This document shows, one piece after another, positions 1 through 9,657 of a stretch of DNA of 64,000 nucleotides (positions are counted from its first letter, which is position 1; every line of letters starts with the position of its first letter). Both the position numbers and the translations under genes were made by a program. The notes under the pieces are model-generated. The model saw nothing but the letters and a program-made list of their open reading frames with translations. It had not been told where the DNA came from and made no database searches. Source of the stretch: Trichomonas tenax (lineage: Eukaryota > Parabasalia > Trichomonadida > Trichomonadidae). Where the stretch lies: contig JALKBU010000015.1 in NCBI GenBank assembly GCA_023091735.1, positions 62,001 to 126,000 on the forward strand, written 5' to 3'.

Positions 1-2
1 AA

Positions 3-2645
3 ATACAGGCCGCCACGAACCGCCTGAGTGAGCTCAGCGAATCCCCTGAGTTCTACACGAGCTTGATCGCGATTATCATGAACTCTTCTCTTCCTGTGCC
101 AGTTAGAACATCATCAATCATCAGATTATCACAAGAAATCGATACTAAATGGAGCACTCTTCCACCTGAACTTCACAAATCGATTATTTCAACACTTCCA
201 AATATTTTATCAACGTTAACCGATAGCACAAACAAGACAATATCGCACTACTCAAGACTGGTCGTCAAATATGCTTATAGTTCTAGTGAATACTTGCATA
301 TTGTCAATGATATTCAACAATTAATCGGAAACGAAGCGACAATTTTGGCTGGAATGATTCTCCTTAAGTCTTTCTCATCAATTATCAGCGATAACTCACT
401 TCCAACAGAAGTTCAGCTTTCAGCAACAGAAATTTTAATTCCAATTTTGCTTTCTATCCTTCAAACAACAGATAACTTTATATACGCCGGCCATATATTG
501 ATTTGCTTCTATCATATATTGAAAAATCCGAATATTTTTCAATTCGAAGAGAATTTACAGATTTTAATCCAAGTTCTTGATAAAGCATTACTTATTAAGA
601 ACACCGTCGACCAACCAGCTTATCATTTCTTCGCAAAAAGCGCCACAAAATTTATAATACAATTTATCAGTCGATTTTTGCTGAAATTAGATCAAAACAT
701 TCTCGAGCCTATAATTACAATCTCATGTGATATCCTTTCATCCGGTTCTTGCATTCCATATGTTCGCGCAAACTTGTTGAGAATCATTTATCAATTAATT
801 CGCGATGAAAATCTTGGAATCTATGAATACTTCATTCATCCAAATGCGCAGAATTTCTTCAATCAGGTCATGCACCCGCAGTTCCTTCTCACTGAGGAGG
901 ACCTTCATTTAGCTCTCGAAGATCCAAAGACATTCGTTGATGAAACGCATAAAGCATCAAGCGATTTCAATGATAACAAAGAAACAGCAGGACTCATCAT
1001 TAAGCATCTCGCTGAGCACAATCCAGACTCCACAGAGCCAATCTTCAACACATTAATGATCGGTTTCAAGATGTTTGCGGAATCGAATGAAGACGCAAGT
1101 GCACAAGCAGGATTATTCAGTTACGCACACTTCTTCAGCTATGCTGCTGATTCTTTCGCAAGATATTCCAAGCCACTCCTTGCAAGCTTCGTTGCACAGG
1201 TTTCTCCACTATTCGAGCATCCAAGTGTCATTGTTAGAGCATCTGCTTTCTTGACAATCTCAGATATTCACTGCCACTTAACTGCTGAAATTGCTCAAGC
1301 TTGCATTGAACGCAGTGGCGATAGTGAGGCTCTCGTTAGATACTACTGCCAGCGCGCTGCTGCAAATCTCCTCGAGAAGATTCCAGAAGAAACAATGGCT
1401 GATCAGATCAGACAAAACTTGTCAGTTGATGTCACCGAGATCATGTCTGCAATTCTTCAGACTTCAAACGAATTTTCTGATGCTGACTTCACACAGGTTC
1501 TCAATCAGATCGTTGTCTTCTTCGGAGACATGCTTTTGCCTTCCGCTGCTGAGATTGCTGCACAGCTATGTGCATTGATTTCACAGAGTGGACAACAGCC
1601 AATAACTGATGAAGAAGCATTAGATAACGTCATCAAACTCAATCAGAGCCTTGCTACGCTTGTTGAACTTGTTGCCAATCAAGGAGAAGGTATTGCTTCT
1701 TTTGCTCATGATGTTTTAGTTCTTGCTATTCAAGTATTGCAAGAGATGACAAATCCAGAAGCAGTCGATCCATTCTTGGAGACAATTTGCCAGATTTTAG
1801 AGTGCTGCAACACAATCAATCCGGAATTCTGGCACATGATTGAACCGCTCGCAAAGCACTTTGCAAATCCAGACTTCAATATGCCTGTTGGTGCTCTCTG
1901 CGATATCTTGAATCTTCTCATTTCCAAGGATCCGGAATTCTACAATCGTGACGAAGTTTGCGGTCCTGTTGTTAACTTCCTTCACGAATTAATGAAGGCA
2001 AAGCTTGATTTACCAGAATTCCAAGGCTGCTCTTCATGGAATGAACTTGCTAGAGTTGCTGAAGCAATTCTTATCAAAGTTCCAACAGGTTCTCCACACA
2101 TCGTTGAATTTTTGCCATCCGTTGCATTGATGATTCAGCGCTATATTCAGGAAGTCGATACTCTTTACTACGACTATGATGGAGCAATTTTAGCGATGAA
2201 TGGTGTTCTTTATAACAATGTTGCTGCTGCACAGGAATTTTTGGGCGAAGATTTCCCAAACTTCTTGGAGAATTGGGTTGAAAACATCATCTTCCCTGAT
2301 TCATATGTCTGCCTTATTAAGAACTTTAGCATTTTGGATTCTGACTTGCAGATGATTGCAATGAAGAACTTGATCGGTCAGACATTCGATGACATTTTGT
2401 CTAAATATGAACAGAACGGTGACGAGTTTGACCAAGACATAGAGAGAGATGGCGTTGTATGGTTCGACTTTGGAGAAACGTTATTGTTGTTCAACCAATT
2501 CCTTGGCGAGGCCATGAAGACGTTCCCTGAAATGATTGCAGAGATAGAGGGCTACTTCGACCCAGAAGCTTGGGCTGATTTAGAGAGAATTCCACATATT
2601 GCACAAAAGTACATTGATACTAGAAATGCAAAGATTAGAGAATAA
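3..2645 (+). CDS. Importin-beta family karyopherin (5' end outside window)
   Basis: This is a nuclear transport receptor of the importin-beta/karyopherin superfamily, which carries cargo through nuclear pores under RanGTP control. The frame is open from base 3 with no start codon, so the gene begins upstream of the window. The in-frame ATG at 78 is internal. The first ~60 visible codons fit an importin-beta N-terminal domain: a Leu/Ser helix ending in SPEFYTSLIAII, then a basic-aliphatic stretch and KWSTLPPELHKSI, matching the family pattern 'vR..A...lk..i...W..l'. The rest is a continuous helical HEAT-type solenoid with acidic patches (for example near residues 280-300 and 780-800). About 880 codons are visible, and full-length importin-4/5-type proteins are about 1000-1100. 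Which importin this is cannot be told. Codons become more C-ending toward the 3' end. Confidence 0.82.
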   Translation: MQAATNRLSELSESPEFYTSLIAIIMNSSLPVPVRTSSIIRLSQEIDTKWSTLPPELHKSIISTLPNILSTLTDSTNKTISHYSRLVVKYAYSSSEYLHIVNDIQQLIGNEATILAGMILLKSFSSIISDNSLPTEVQLSATEILIPILLSILQTTDNFIYAGHILICFYHILKNPNIFQFEENLQILIQVLDKALLIKNTVDQPAYHFFAKSATKFIIQFISRFLLKLDQNILEPIITISCDILSSGSCIPYVRANLLRIIYQLIRDENLGIYEYFIHPNAQNFFNQVMHPQFLLTEEDLHLALEDPKTFVDETHKASSDFNDNKETAGLIIKHLAEHNPDSTEPIFNTLMIGFKMFAESNEDASAQAGLFSYAHFFSYAADSFARYSKPLLASFVAQVSPLFEHPSVIVRASAFLTISDIHCHLTAEIAQACIERSGDSEALVRYYCQRAAANLLEKIPEETMADQIRQNLSVDVTEIMSAILQTSNEFSDADFTQVLNQIVVFFGDMLLPSAAEIAAQLCALISQSGQQPITDEEALDNVIKLNQSLATLVELVANQGEGIASFAHDVLVLAIQVLQEMTNPEAVDPFLETICQILECCNTINPEFWHMIEPLAKHFANPDFNMPVGALCDILNLLISKDPEFYNRDEVCGPVVNFLHELMKAKLDLPEFQGCSSWNELARVAEAILIKVPTGSPHIVEFLPSVALMIQRYIQEVDTLYYDYDGAILAMNGVLYNNVAAAQEFLGEDFPNFLENWVENIIFPDSYVCLIKNFSILDSDLQMIAMKNLIGQTFDDILSKYEQNGDEFDQDIERDGVVWFDFGETLLLFNQFLGEAMKTFPEMIAEIEGYFDPEAWADLERIPHIAQKYIDTRNAKIRE

Positions 2646-3116
2646 ATTTTTAGAGATGATTTTTATTAACTCAATGCCTATTTTTATGTCACTCTATTCA
2701 TTGAAATAGGAATAAAGATGTTAAATTTTCTCAAAGCAAAATTTTTCGATACGAAAATTGATGTCATATCTCAAAGCATAACCACCATGAATAGATAGTA
2801 AACATTGTTGTATATCTGTGTATATCTGTGTTATTAAATGTTAATTCTTATTGATAAAGTTTTATAAACTATTGTAAATCATTATTATTAAGGCATCTAG
2901 CTTCTTTAACTATAAATATACTAAAAATTTATCTACATAGTTTTCATCAATAATGAAGGCTGTTAACACACATTGATATCAAAAAAAAAAACAAATTTAA
3001 ACTTCAAAGCCAGATGAATCAAAATGTTTAAATACATTGTCTACGCTAGAGTTATATATCATTAAAGGATGTAAATTGTTCATAAAATTGAGTTTTATCA
3101 TAACAATTTTTGGATT
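2646..3116. other. Intergenic, no gene seen
   Basis: This AT-rich spacer lies between convergent genes. It carries T-rich and A-rich runs, including an A tract near 2983-2993, and short repeats such as two copies of tgtatatctgtg near 2811-2830. No coding frame or RNA-like block is visible. The part nearest 3117 borders the possible C-terminal extension of the neighbouring LRR-like gene. Confidence 0.6.
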
Positions 3117-3227
3117 TTAATTGCCTTTGATTTCAGAAGCAATATCATCAATATTAAGATCATCATCAAAGTTGACCTTGCTCTCTGTTTTATCTTCTTG
3201 AGGGCTGTTGAGGATGGAACTCAATAA

Positions 3228-4079
3228 TTAAGCACTTGTTGCATCTTCAACGCCAACATCAACTTCACTTGATATTTCGTTGGCAATGGCGCAAAGTTCC
3301 TTAAGAATCTTCAACAAGTTCTGCTTAACTTTGTCATCATTTTTAACTTTTATGCCTAAAGTTGCAAATTTCTCAATAAGAACTTGAATAAGTTCATCAT
3401 CTCTAGCATTCTTATCGTATTTTGCTGGTTTTGGCTTTGTTTGTAAACTGCTGATTGTTTTTCTTGGAGATAATTGTTCATTGAGCTTTTCTTTCTTAAT
3501 TTCGCCCTTCTTTATTGCAGAAACTAAGTCTGGACAGTATTTTTGCATCAATTCTTTGATTTCCTTCTCTGTAGGAGGCTCATCTGTTGGATCCCAGTCA
3601 TTTTCAACGAATGTTTTACATATTGACGGATATTTTGAAGCCTTCAGCCTCTCCTCCTTCGAAATTTCAACTTTATTGATCGTTCTGATGCGAGGACCGA
3701 ATGCGAGTAATAATGCAAGACGATAATTTGGCCTTTTAGACATCGGAGTCTCTTCGATTTCGAAATTTGCGACGTTCTTGAACCTGGAAAGTCCTTTGTA
3801 TGAATTAAACAGCGTATTATTTGCTTTAACGTCCTTTAATTTCACTTGTGTTGGAAAATGCTCGAAAGTACTGACTTTTGTGTTTTCAGTGATCTTGAGA
3901 CACACCAAATTCTTTTGTTCACCGACAGTTTCGATAGAAAAATCGTTGACGTTCTCTCCATTGAGAATGATGAAGCCGCGGAGTGACAGCGACCTCCTTT
4001 GCTCGCGGATCTGCTGGCTGACTGACTTGGAGCACTCCACCTTTTGCTGAACAAACTCAGTTGGCTGCGAATTCTCCAT
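3228..4079 (-). CDS. Leucine-rich-repeat-like protein with in-frame readable extension past its stop
   Basis: A 283-residue protein starting at ATG 4079. Residues ~28-140 have the irregular Leu/Ile spacing of short trichomonad LRR proteins: SLRGFIILNGENVNDFSIETV, then NLVCLKITEN, FEHFPTQVKLKDVKANN and a cap-like RLALLLAFGPRIRTINKVEIS. The family usually mediates protein binding. The C-terminal third is charged (EKEIKELM, KKGEIKKEKLNEQ) and ends in a helical, likely coiled-coil stretch. After the TAA at 3228-3230 the same frame stays open for 36 more codons to a second TAA at 3117-3119. That stretch is protein-like, with an acidic run FDDDLNIDDIASEIKGN. The true end may therefore be 3117, with the TAA being a nonsense mutation, a sequence error or a readthrough site. 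No strict TCAYW initiator is seen, but AAAAAGTGA lies just upstream (4102-4110). Confidence 0.72.
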   Translation of the reverse strand: MENSQPTEFVQQKVECSKSVSQQIREQRRSLSLRGFIILNGENVNDFSIETVGEQKNLVCLKITENTKVSTFEHFPTQVKLKDVKANNTLFNSYKGLSRFKNVANFEIEETPMSKRPNYRLALLLAFGPRIRTINKVEISKEERLKASKYPSICKTFVENDWDPTDEPPTEKEIKELMQKYCPDLVSAIKKGEIKKEKLNEQLSPRKTISSLQTKPKPAKYDKNARDDELIQVLIEKFATLGIKVKNDDKVKQNLLKILKELCAIANEISSEVDVGVEDATSA

Positions 4080-4467
4080 TGATAAACGGACGATTTTTCC
4101 CTCACTTTTTTGATTTTGCTTCTTTTTGTGATGTTATATTTTAATTCTTGATAATGAATATATTTTTATGATTAAAAAATGAATTTCATTTTTCGATACC
4201 TACAAAACAATTTTTTACTTTTTTCGATAATATTTGGATAAAAGTGCGCAATCGTTTTATATATTGATCGTCATCGGTTGCGGAACAATTCGCTAAATTG
4301 CATTGATTGAAGAAAACAACTTGCCATGTAAAGTGTCAGAGTGTCTAAAGATGATAGTTCACTTTTGTCGATCATAAAAATCGATCTCAACTTGCAGAGA
4401 ATGGATTTGTTTGAAGTAACTATTAGTGGCAATTGAAGTTACCTATTTATTTACATTTTCTAACAAA
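4080..4467. other. Intergenic, mostly featureless
   Basis: AT-rich spacer upstream of the LRR-like gene. It holds one TGCCATGTAAA motif (4322-4332), which matches a motif recurring in other spacers of this window. No coding frame or structured RNA was recognised. Confidence 0.5.
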
Positions 4468-5088
4468 CTATGATCTTCTTCTCATATTAATCAGTAGAAG
4501 TATAAACGATGTAACAGAAGCCGTGATACTATAGAAGGATGAACAATTAATAATGGAGTTTTGGATAGAGCTAGGTGAGTGTGTATTTAATGCGGCATTG
4601 TACTTGCATCTGTTAAGTGAAGCATTGGAATAGAAAAACATGATATTGCCATTTTGTTGAAAAATTAATGAGTCTTCTGCAAATGCAGAATACGAAATAG
4701 ATGATTCTAAAATATAATTTTTTTCAGAAGAGATTATATAGCAAAATGCACCGACACTAGATGCCGACGACCAAATCCCACTTACTCGGTTTTGAACTAT
4801 CTCTGAATTAATGATATAAATGCTTCCACCAGTAGTCGATTTTGAGTTCATGAAAGATGTCTCTTCAATAAGTACTTGACCCCTGCTGTAAACAGCTATA
4901 TTAATGCAACCATTCTCTCCAAGATAGTTAAAAGAAGCGTATTTTATATAATAGTTATATGGAGCAGAGATATAACTTGATGTGTTTGTAATCGATGGTT
5001 GATTGGTATCATAAAATGATCCCTAGTCCTTCTTCAAAGCAATCAAAAACAGCAAAATGCGACAAAAAGTGATAAATTTAATCGGATT
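4468..5088 (-). pseudogene. Decayed beta-helix-like surface protein, N-terminal part
   Basis: On the minus strand one frame runs from a hydrophobic, signal-peptide-like segment (KFITFCRILLFLIAL, around 5035-5082) through an in-frame TAG (5023-5025) into about 185 codons rich in Ser, Asn, Ile and Tyr. These have short strand-turn periodicity (YIKYASFNYLGENGCINIAVYS, GGSIYIINSEIVQNRVSGIW). This resembles right-handed beta-helix surface proteins. The arrangement also aligns by eye with the N-terminal half of the copies at 57127-60551 on the other strand. There is no ATG before the hydrophobic segment, and the frame stops before the C-terminal half. Start loss, a nonsense codon and truncation make it a pseudogene. 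Only the ATG at 4851 onward (127 codons) is uninterrupted. Confidence 0.6.
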
Positions 5089-5379
5089 TTACTCTTATTC
5101 TTTTGTAAAGTTTACAATTGACTTTTTACATTGATTGTCAAATTGATTGATTGGAATATCAACGGTTGTAAGTTTATGCCCAAGAATGATCAATTCTCTT
5201 AAAGTCGGTTACATTTCACAGTCCTTTGATAATTTATTTGTGTTATATTTCTTAATCATTTCATCTCTAAAATTTGAGGCTTTAAAAGCAATAAATCAAT
5301 GACAAAAACTTGATATTTAGGATTTTGAAGCTCCTTAACACTTGCATTGGTTAGATCTCCAAATGCGTCATATTTTGAT

Positions 5380-5634
5380 TTATTTTTCAAATATAGTTTT
5401 GGTAAAAAGCATTATTGTGTAACCAGTAACAGTTGGAAAAAATTGTATATCACTGCTGCAGCCTTCTTTATAGTCTGGGCATCTTGCATCGCCTTTGGCA
5501 TAGCCGCCCGATCTGCAGCAAACGTATTCATCTTCAAAACTGTCCCGTTCGTCGTTGGGCTTTGACCAAAACTCTTTGAAAGGAGTGAAAGTCGATGGGA
5601 AGAAAACGCAACAGAAAAAGCCAAACATGTTCAT
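5380..5634 (-). pseudogene. Unidentified coding remnant between surface-family pseudogenes
   Basis: A locally GC-richer island (about 5450-5600) in otherwise AT-rich decayed DNA. Two overlapping minus-strand frames are open. One gives a Cys-rich 84-codon reading. The other (5412-5624) gives FGQSPTTNGTVLKMNTFAADRAAMPKAMQD... in two pieces, which looks more like ordinary protein. Neither has a recognisable family match. I read it as a frameshifted fragment of an unknown gene, and it could be no gene at all. Confidence 0.25.
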
Positions 5635-5972
5635 GTTAGAACTGTGACTGTTGTCCTATACCAGTTATACTTCCTCAATTGGTGGATATCCATAGTTAAA
5701 AGTCCAGTGACGGTGTTATGAACATAATTAAAGAATAGTAAATAATGATATCCAAAAAAAACTGTAGCTTCTCACTTTCTGTATACCAAAAGCTACGTAA
5801 AGGATAATATTAGTGTCGTACCGCATGGTATAATTACCTTCTCTATGCATGGAATGTTGGTACAGGCAAAAAAATATTACTGCAGTTATCATCTTGAATT
5901 TAAAAAACCGATATTATACAAAATGCGATATCGTAAATTTTCCAAGGACTTGATTTATTCATTGAAAAATGT

Positions 5973-6845
5973 TTAAACTTTCATTAAGATAAAAACATAT
6001 AAATATTTCATAATTGAAACAAAACCTGAGTAAAAGCTCTGTTGAATTGTACATGAATAGGCAAAAGTTTGTGGATTAATAATGACATTAATAAAACTCA
6101 TTTGGAATGTTGTCTTCTCTGTGTAACTAAAATCGTTTATGTTGAGTTCTGGTTGGCAATATGATGAAATGATGCGAATATTGCAATTTGAATCAGCAAC
6201 TGTTTCAGTTCCTACAAAACTGCAATCAAATACTGCAAATGAATCAAAAAGATGGTTCAAATGCCAACTATAAAGGAATGTTCTTGAGCACGAACAATTT
6301 ATTATATTAATGTGCGAATTTATCATTTCATCTTTGTTCCCGCTTGTTTGTCCATATGTATACAATGATTTGATTTGAATCAAATTAACGAACTTAATGC
6401 TATAATACGGCGGATTATAACTGCAATGGAAGTTCCCAACCATGCCAGGAACATTCATATTTGATTGGTTCAAATTTTCAACATTACTTGATCAATATGA
6501 AATTTGGAATGTAAATTGTGCGCTATTTCCTAAACTTTGAGATAAATAAGAAAAGGATGTATGCGTTTCGGGTATAATTGTTCCAATGCAACGATTTGAT
6601 GCATTGCAATTATAAATATCGATAGACTTTATTTGAGATCTCTTTCCATCAAAACAAATCGTTGATGGTGTGAATTGCCTATATTGACTCATAGGTGATT
6701 CACTATAGCAAGATTTAAATTTCAAATTTCGTCCATATAAATCTACTTTTCGTTGAATTAATTGCGCAATTACTTAAATCACTGAATAATGAGTTGAGAA
6801 CTTCAATGGAACTTGATTTGTCATCTATGTCATTTATGTAGTTCT
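5973..6845 (-). pseudogene. Tandem copy A of a Ser/Asn/Tyr-rich surface-family pseudogene
   Basis: Two minus-strand frames, 6492-6725 and 5973-6473, are parts of one former gene separated by a TGA where the sister copy has a Gly codon. The conserved order is CFDGKRSQIKSIDIYNCNAS, AQFTFQISY, stop, SSNVENLNQSN, FHCSYNPPYYSIKFVN, INIINCSCSRTFLYSWHLNHLFDSFAVFD, SYTEKTTFQMSFINVIINPQTFAYSC. It ends in the hydrophobic stretch MKYLYVFILMKV. The 5' part (6726-6845, beginning near an aattacataaatga-type sequence) is further decayed. Copy B at 7167-8047 has the same blocks in the same order, so this is a tandem duplication of about 1.2 kb. The alternating polar/aromatic strands suggest a beta-helix ectodomain. 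No function is claimed. Confidence 0.6.
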
Positions 6846-6930
6846 GAAATCGAATCTATTGCGCATTATCCAATACATAAAGAATTAATTATTTATTTAA
6901 GCTGTTTCAATATGCAGAAATAAATAATCT

Positions 6931-7074
6931 TTACTCCAATTCAAAGCAAATTCGGATACTTTCACAATTGTGAATTGCCAAAATGATTTCAATGCTTTTA
7001 AATGTATTCTCTGCTGAAACAAAGATATATGGCATCGAATCAACATTTACTATATAACTATTGATAATTGCCAT
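6931..7074 (-). pseudogene. Short remnant between the two surface-family copies
   Basis: A 48-codon minus-strand frame starting MAIINSYIVNVDSMPYIFVS and continuing ENTFKSIEIILAIHNCESI. Its strand-like composition fits the same beta-helix family, and it sits between tandem copies A and B. It is too short and isolated to be a gene; I read it as the broken N-terminal part of a family member. Confidence 0.25.
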
Positions 7075-7166
7075 TTGTATTACTTGATGATAATCGATTG
7101 GAATCATTCTTTAACTTCGATATAATGGAATGAATTCTATTTTTATCGAATATAGTAAAACAATGT

Positions 7167-8047
7167 TTATGTTTCCATTAAGATAAAAGCGTAAAGATGT
7201 TTCATAAATGAAAGAATACCTGAATGAAAGTTCAATATGATTGGACATGAATAAACATATGGGCGAGGATTAATTGTCACATCTATATATTTCATTATGA
7301 AAGACGTCTTTTCTGTATAAGAAACAGATTCCATAACTAAATCAAATTGACAAATACTATTAACAAATTTAATATTGGCATAAATAGAACTCGTTGTATG
7401 ATTAGTTTTATAGATCCAATCAAATATAGCAAAAGAATCATATAAATAATTCAATTTCCATGAATAAAACAAAGAGTTTGAAGAAGAGCAGTTTATAATA
7501 TTGACTCGATAGTTTTGCATAAATTCACTATCTTCACTTGATTACCCATAAGTCTATCGCGATGCTATTTGATACATATTTAGGTACTTGATACTGTAAT
7601 ACATATCATACCATCCACAATGTATGCATCCCACATGATTTGGAACATCCATGTGTGTTTGATTGATATTCTCGATATTTGAGGGTCCAAAAGAAGATTG
7701 GAATGTAAATTGAGGACTGCGACCTGAATATTGGGATATATCATTGATCGAGGCTTGAATCTGTGTTATTATCATTGTTGGGCAACTAAGAGATGCATTA
7801 CAATCAAACATATCAATAAAAGATAAACGACAATTATTTCCATTAAAACCTATTGATGATGGAGTAAAAACAGTATTATTTTTTATTGATTATTGGCCAT
7901 ATCATGATCTAATCTTTAAATATTTTGCTGTTAAATCAACTTTTCGTTCAATTCGAATTGTGCATTTATTTAAATCGCTAAATATTGAATTGAGAACTTC
8001 AATAGAACTTCTATTGTCCGCAATTTCATTTATGTAATTCTGAAATT
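7167..8047 (-). pseudogene. Tandem copy B of the surface-family pseudogene
   Basis: Sister of copy A, reading from a remnant at about 8047 (YINEIADNRSSIEVLNSIFSDLNKC) through frames 7554-7811 and 7167-7520. Shared blocks are MFDCNASLSCPTMI, SPQFTFQSSFGPSNIENINQTHMDVP, GCIHCGWYDMYYSIKYLN, VNIINCSSSNSLFYSWKLNYLYDSFAIFD and SYTEKTSFIMKYIDVTINPRPYVYSC. The ending is hydrophobic (MKHLYAFILMET). Several stops interrupt the 5' part (7870-7920), and another break lies between 7521 and 7553. Where copy A has a stop after QISY, this copy reads GPSN, so the breaks arose independently after duplication. Confidence 0.6.
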
Positions 8048-8539
8048 GTATCAAATCTCATCCTGTGGAGAAGAAAACAAAAATGTTGAAAAAATATGGC
8101 AAATCGACATTTGACATTTTACAACATTTTTGACAAATGACATAGTTTTAAAAAAATTACTTCTTTAGCTATTATTGAAGCATTCGCAGCATCGTCAATC
8201 ATTAATTCGTATTCCAAGAGCCAGATCACTGCATTAACATAGTCTAAAATTATAAATCGATGATTAAATTATCATAATTTGTTTTGTCTCTAAGTAATAT
8301 AACTTAATGTCTGTGGCTTTCATCAGGCAATGCATTGATTGCTTGAATTCTGGTGAAATTCCTTTTGAAAATTGAATCATTCTTCAACAAAATAATTGCT
8401 TGCAAAGAAAGCTGATTGCGATTCTAAATTGGCGTTAGGTTGCATAAGAAAAAATTGTTTAAAGAAGATCAAATAATTAAAAATAAGAAATTAAAGAAAA
8501 AATGGAATGATTTAATAGACACAATACATTTATTACGAT
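8048..8539. other. Intergenic 3' of histone H4
   Basis: AT-rich. It includes a short in-frame fragment on the minus strand around 8163-8247 (WLLEYELMIDDAANASII) that could be more family debris. It also holds repeated gacat/caaatgacat words near 8099-8143. No gene is supported. Confidence 0.4.
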
Positions 8540-8845
<306 letters not shown>

Positions 8846-9037
8846 TTATATTAATGAACTCGTGATAGCAAAACCACTTTCCCCGCCATTATTGAAAATT
8901 TGCCGTTTTACACCACCAAAAATTGAGAGATAATAATGATTTTCCCGCGCTTTTTGTCTCTATTTTTTGTGGAGTAAGATGGCATAAATTTTTGTATGAA
9001 AAAATGGCGGGGAAAAATGAGTTCATTCTTCAAAAGA
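8846..9037. promoter_or_regulatory. Bidirectional H4/H3 promoter
   Basis: The 192-bp divergent spacer has near mirror symmetry. An AATGGCGGGGAAA box lies at 9003-9015 on the plus strand before H3. Its inverse, TTTCCCCGCCATT, lies at 8878-8890 before H4. Between them is TTTCCCGCGC (8941-8950), which fits the E2F consensus TTTSSCGC. Initiator-like TCATTC (A+1 at 9025) precedes H3 and TCATTAA (A+1 at 8855) precedes H4. The symmetry suggests coordinated S-phase expression. The E2F reading is inference from consensus only. Confidence 0.7.
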
Positions 9038-9454
9038 ATGGCTCGTACAAAGCAGACAGCTAGAAAGTCAACAGGTGGAAAGACCCCACGTAAGTCCCTC
9101 GGTGCCAAAGCCGCCCGCAAGTCAACACCAACAATCGACTCACAGGGTGCAAAGAAGCAGCACAGATTCAGACCAGGTACAGTCGCCCTCCGTGAAATCC
9201 GTAAGTACCAGAAGTCCACAGATCTCCTCATCCGTAAGCTCCCATTCCAGCGTCTTGTCAGAGAAATCGCTTCTGGCTTCCGTGGCGATCTTCGTTTCCA
9301 GTCCTCCGCTATCGCTGCCCTCCAGGAAGCTTCTGAAGCTTATCTCGTCGGCCTCTTCGAGGACACAAACCTTTGCGCCATCCATGCTAACCGTGTCACA
9401 ATCATGGAGCGTGATGTCCAGCTTGCTCAGCGCATCCGTGGCGAGCGTAACTAA
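9038..9454 (+). CDS. Histone H3
   Basis: Core histone H3, 138 codons. The ATG at 9038 gives [20 protein letters not shown]. The in-frame upstream ATGs at 8996 and 9017 are rejected because they would add a non-histone leader and lie upstream of the initiator-like TCA at 9023-9025. The tail keeps K4, the ARKS motif at K9 and K14, but diverges after the second ARKS (residues ~27-40: [19 protein letters not shown] against the canonical SAPATGGVKKPHRYRPG). It is slightly longer than the usual 135-136 residues. The fold is conserved ([32 protein letters not shown], then [24 protein letters not shown]) and ends RIRGERN. It is divergently paired with H4. Confidence 0.98.
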   Translation: MARTKQTARKSTGGKTPRKSLGAKAARKSTPTIDSQGAKKQHRFRPGTVALREIRKYQKSTDLLIRKLPFQRLVREIASGFRGDLRFQSSAIAALQEASEAYLVGLFEDTNLCAIHANRVTIMERDVQLAQRIRGERN

Positions 9455-9657
9455 ATAAATAGAACTGTGTTTATTAATAATCAATTTTCTTTCTTATTTC
9501 GTTCTTTTATTTGTTATTTTAATTAGTTATTTTATTAAAAAAATAAAATTTGTTTGTTGTATAGATGATAAACTTTAAAACTCAACTAGAATGATAAACC
9601 ATAGAAAAAATAATAAAATTCTCGAATAATAATATAACACTTAAGCAATATGAATTC

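Noticed and set aside
5347..5565. 72-codon plus-strand hydrophobic frame
   Set aside because: Antisense of the unidentified minus-strand remnant, with no start context.
8996..9037. Upstream ATGs extending histone H3 by 14 codons
   Set aside because: The extra residues are not histone-like and lie upstream of the initiator-like TCA at 9023-9025.
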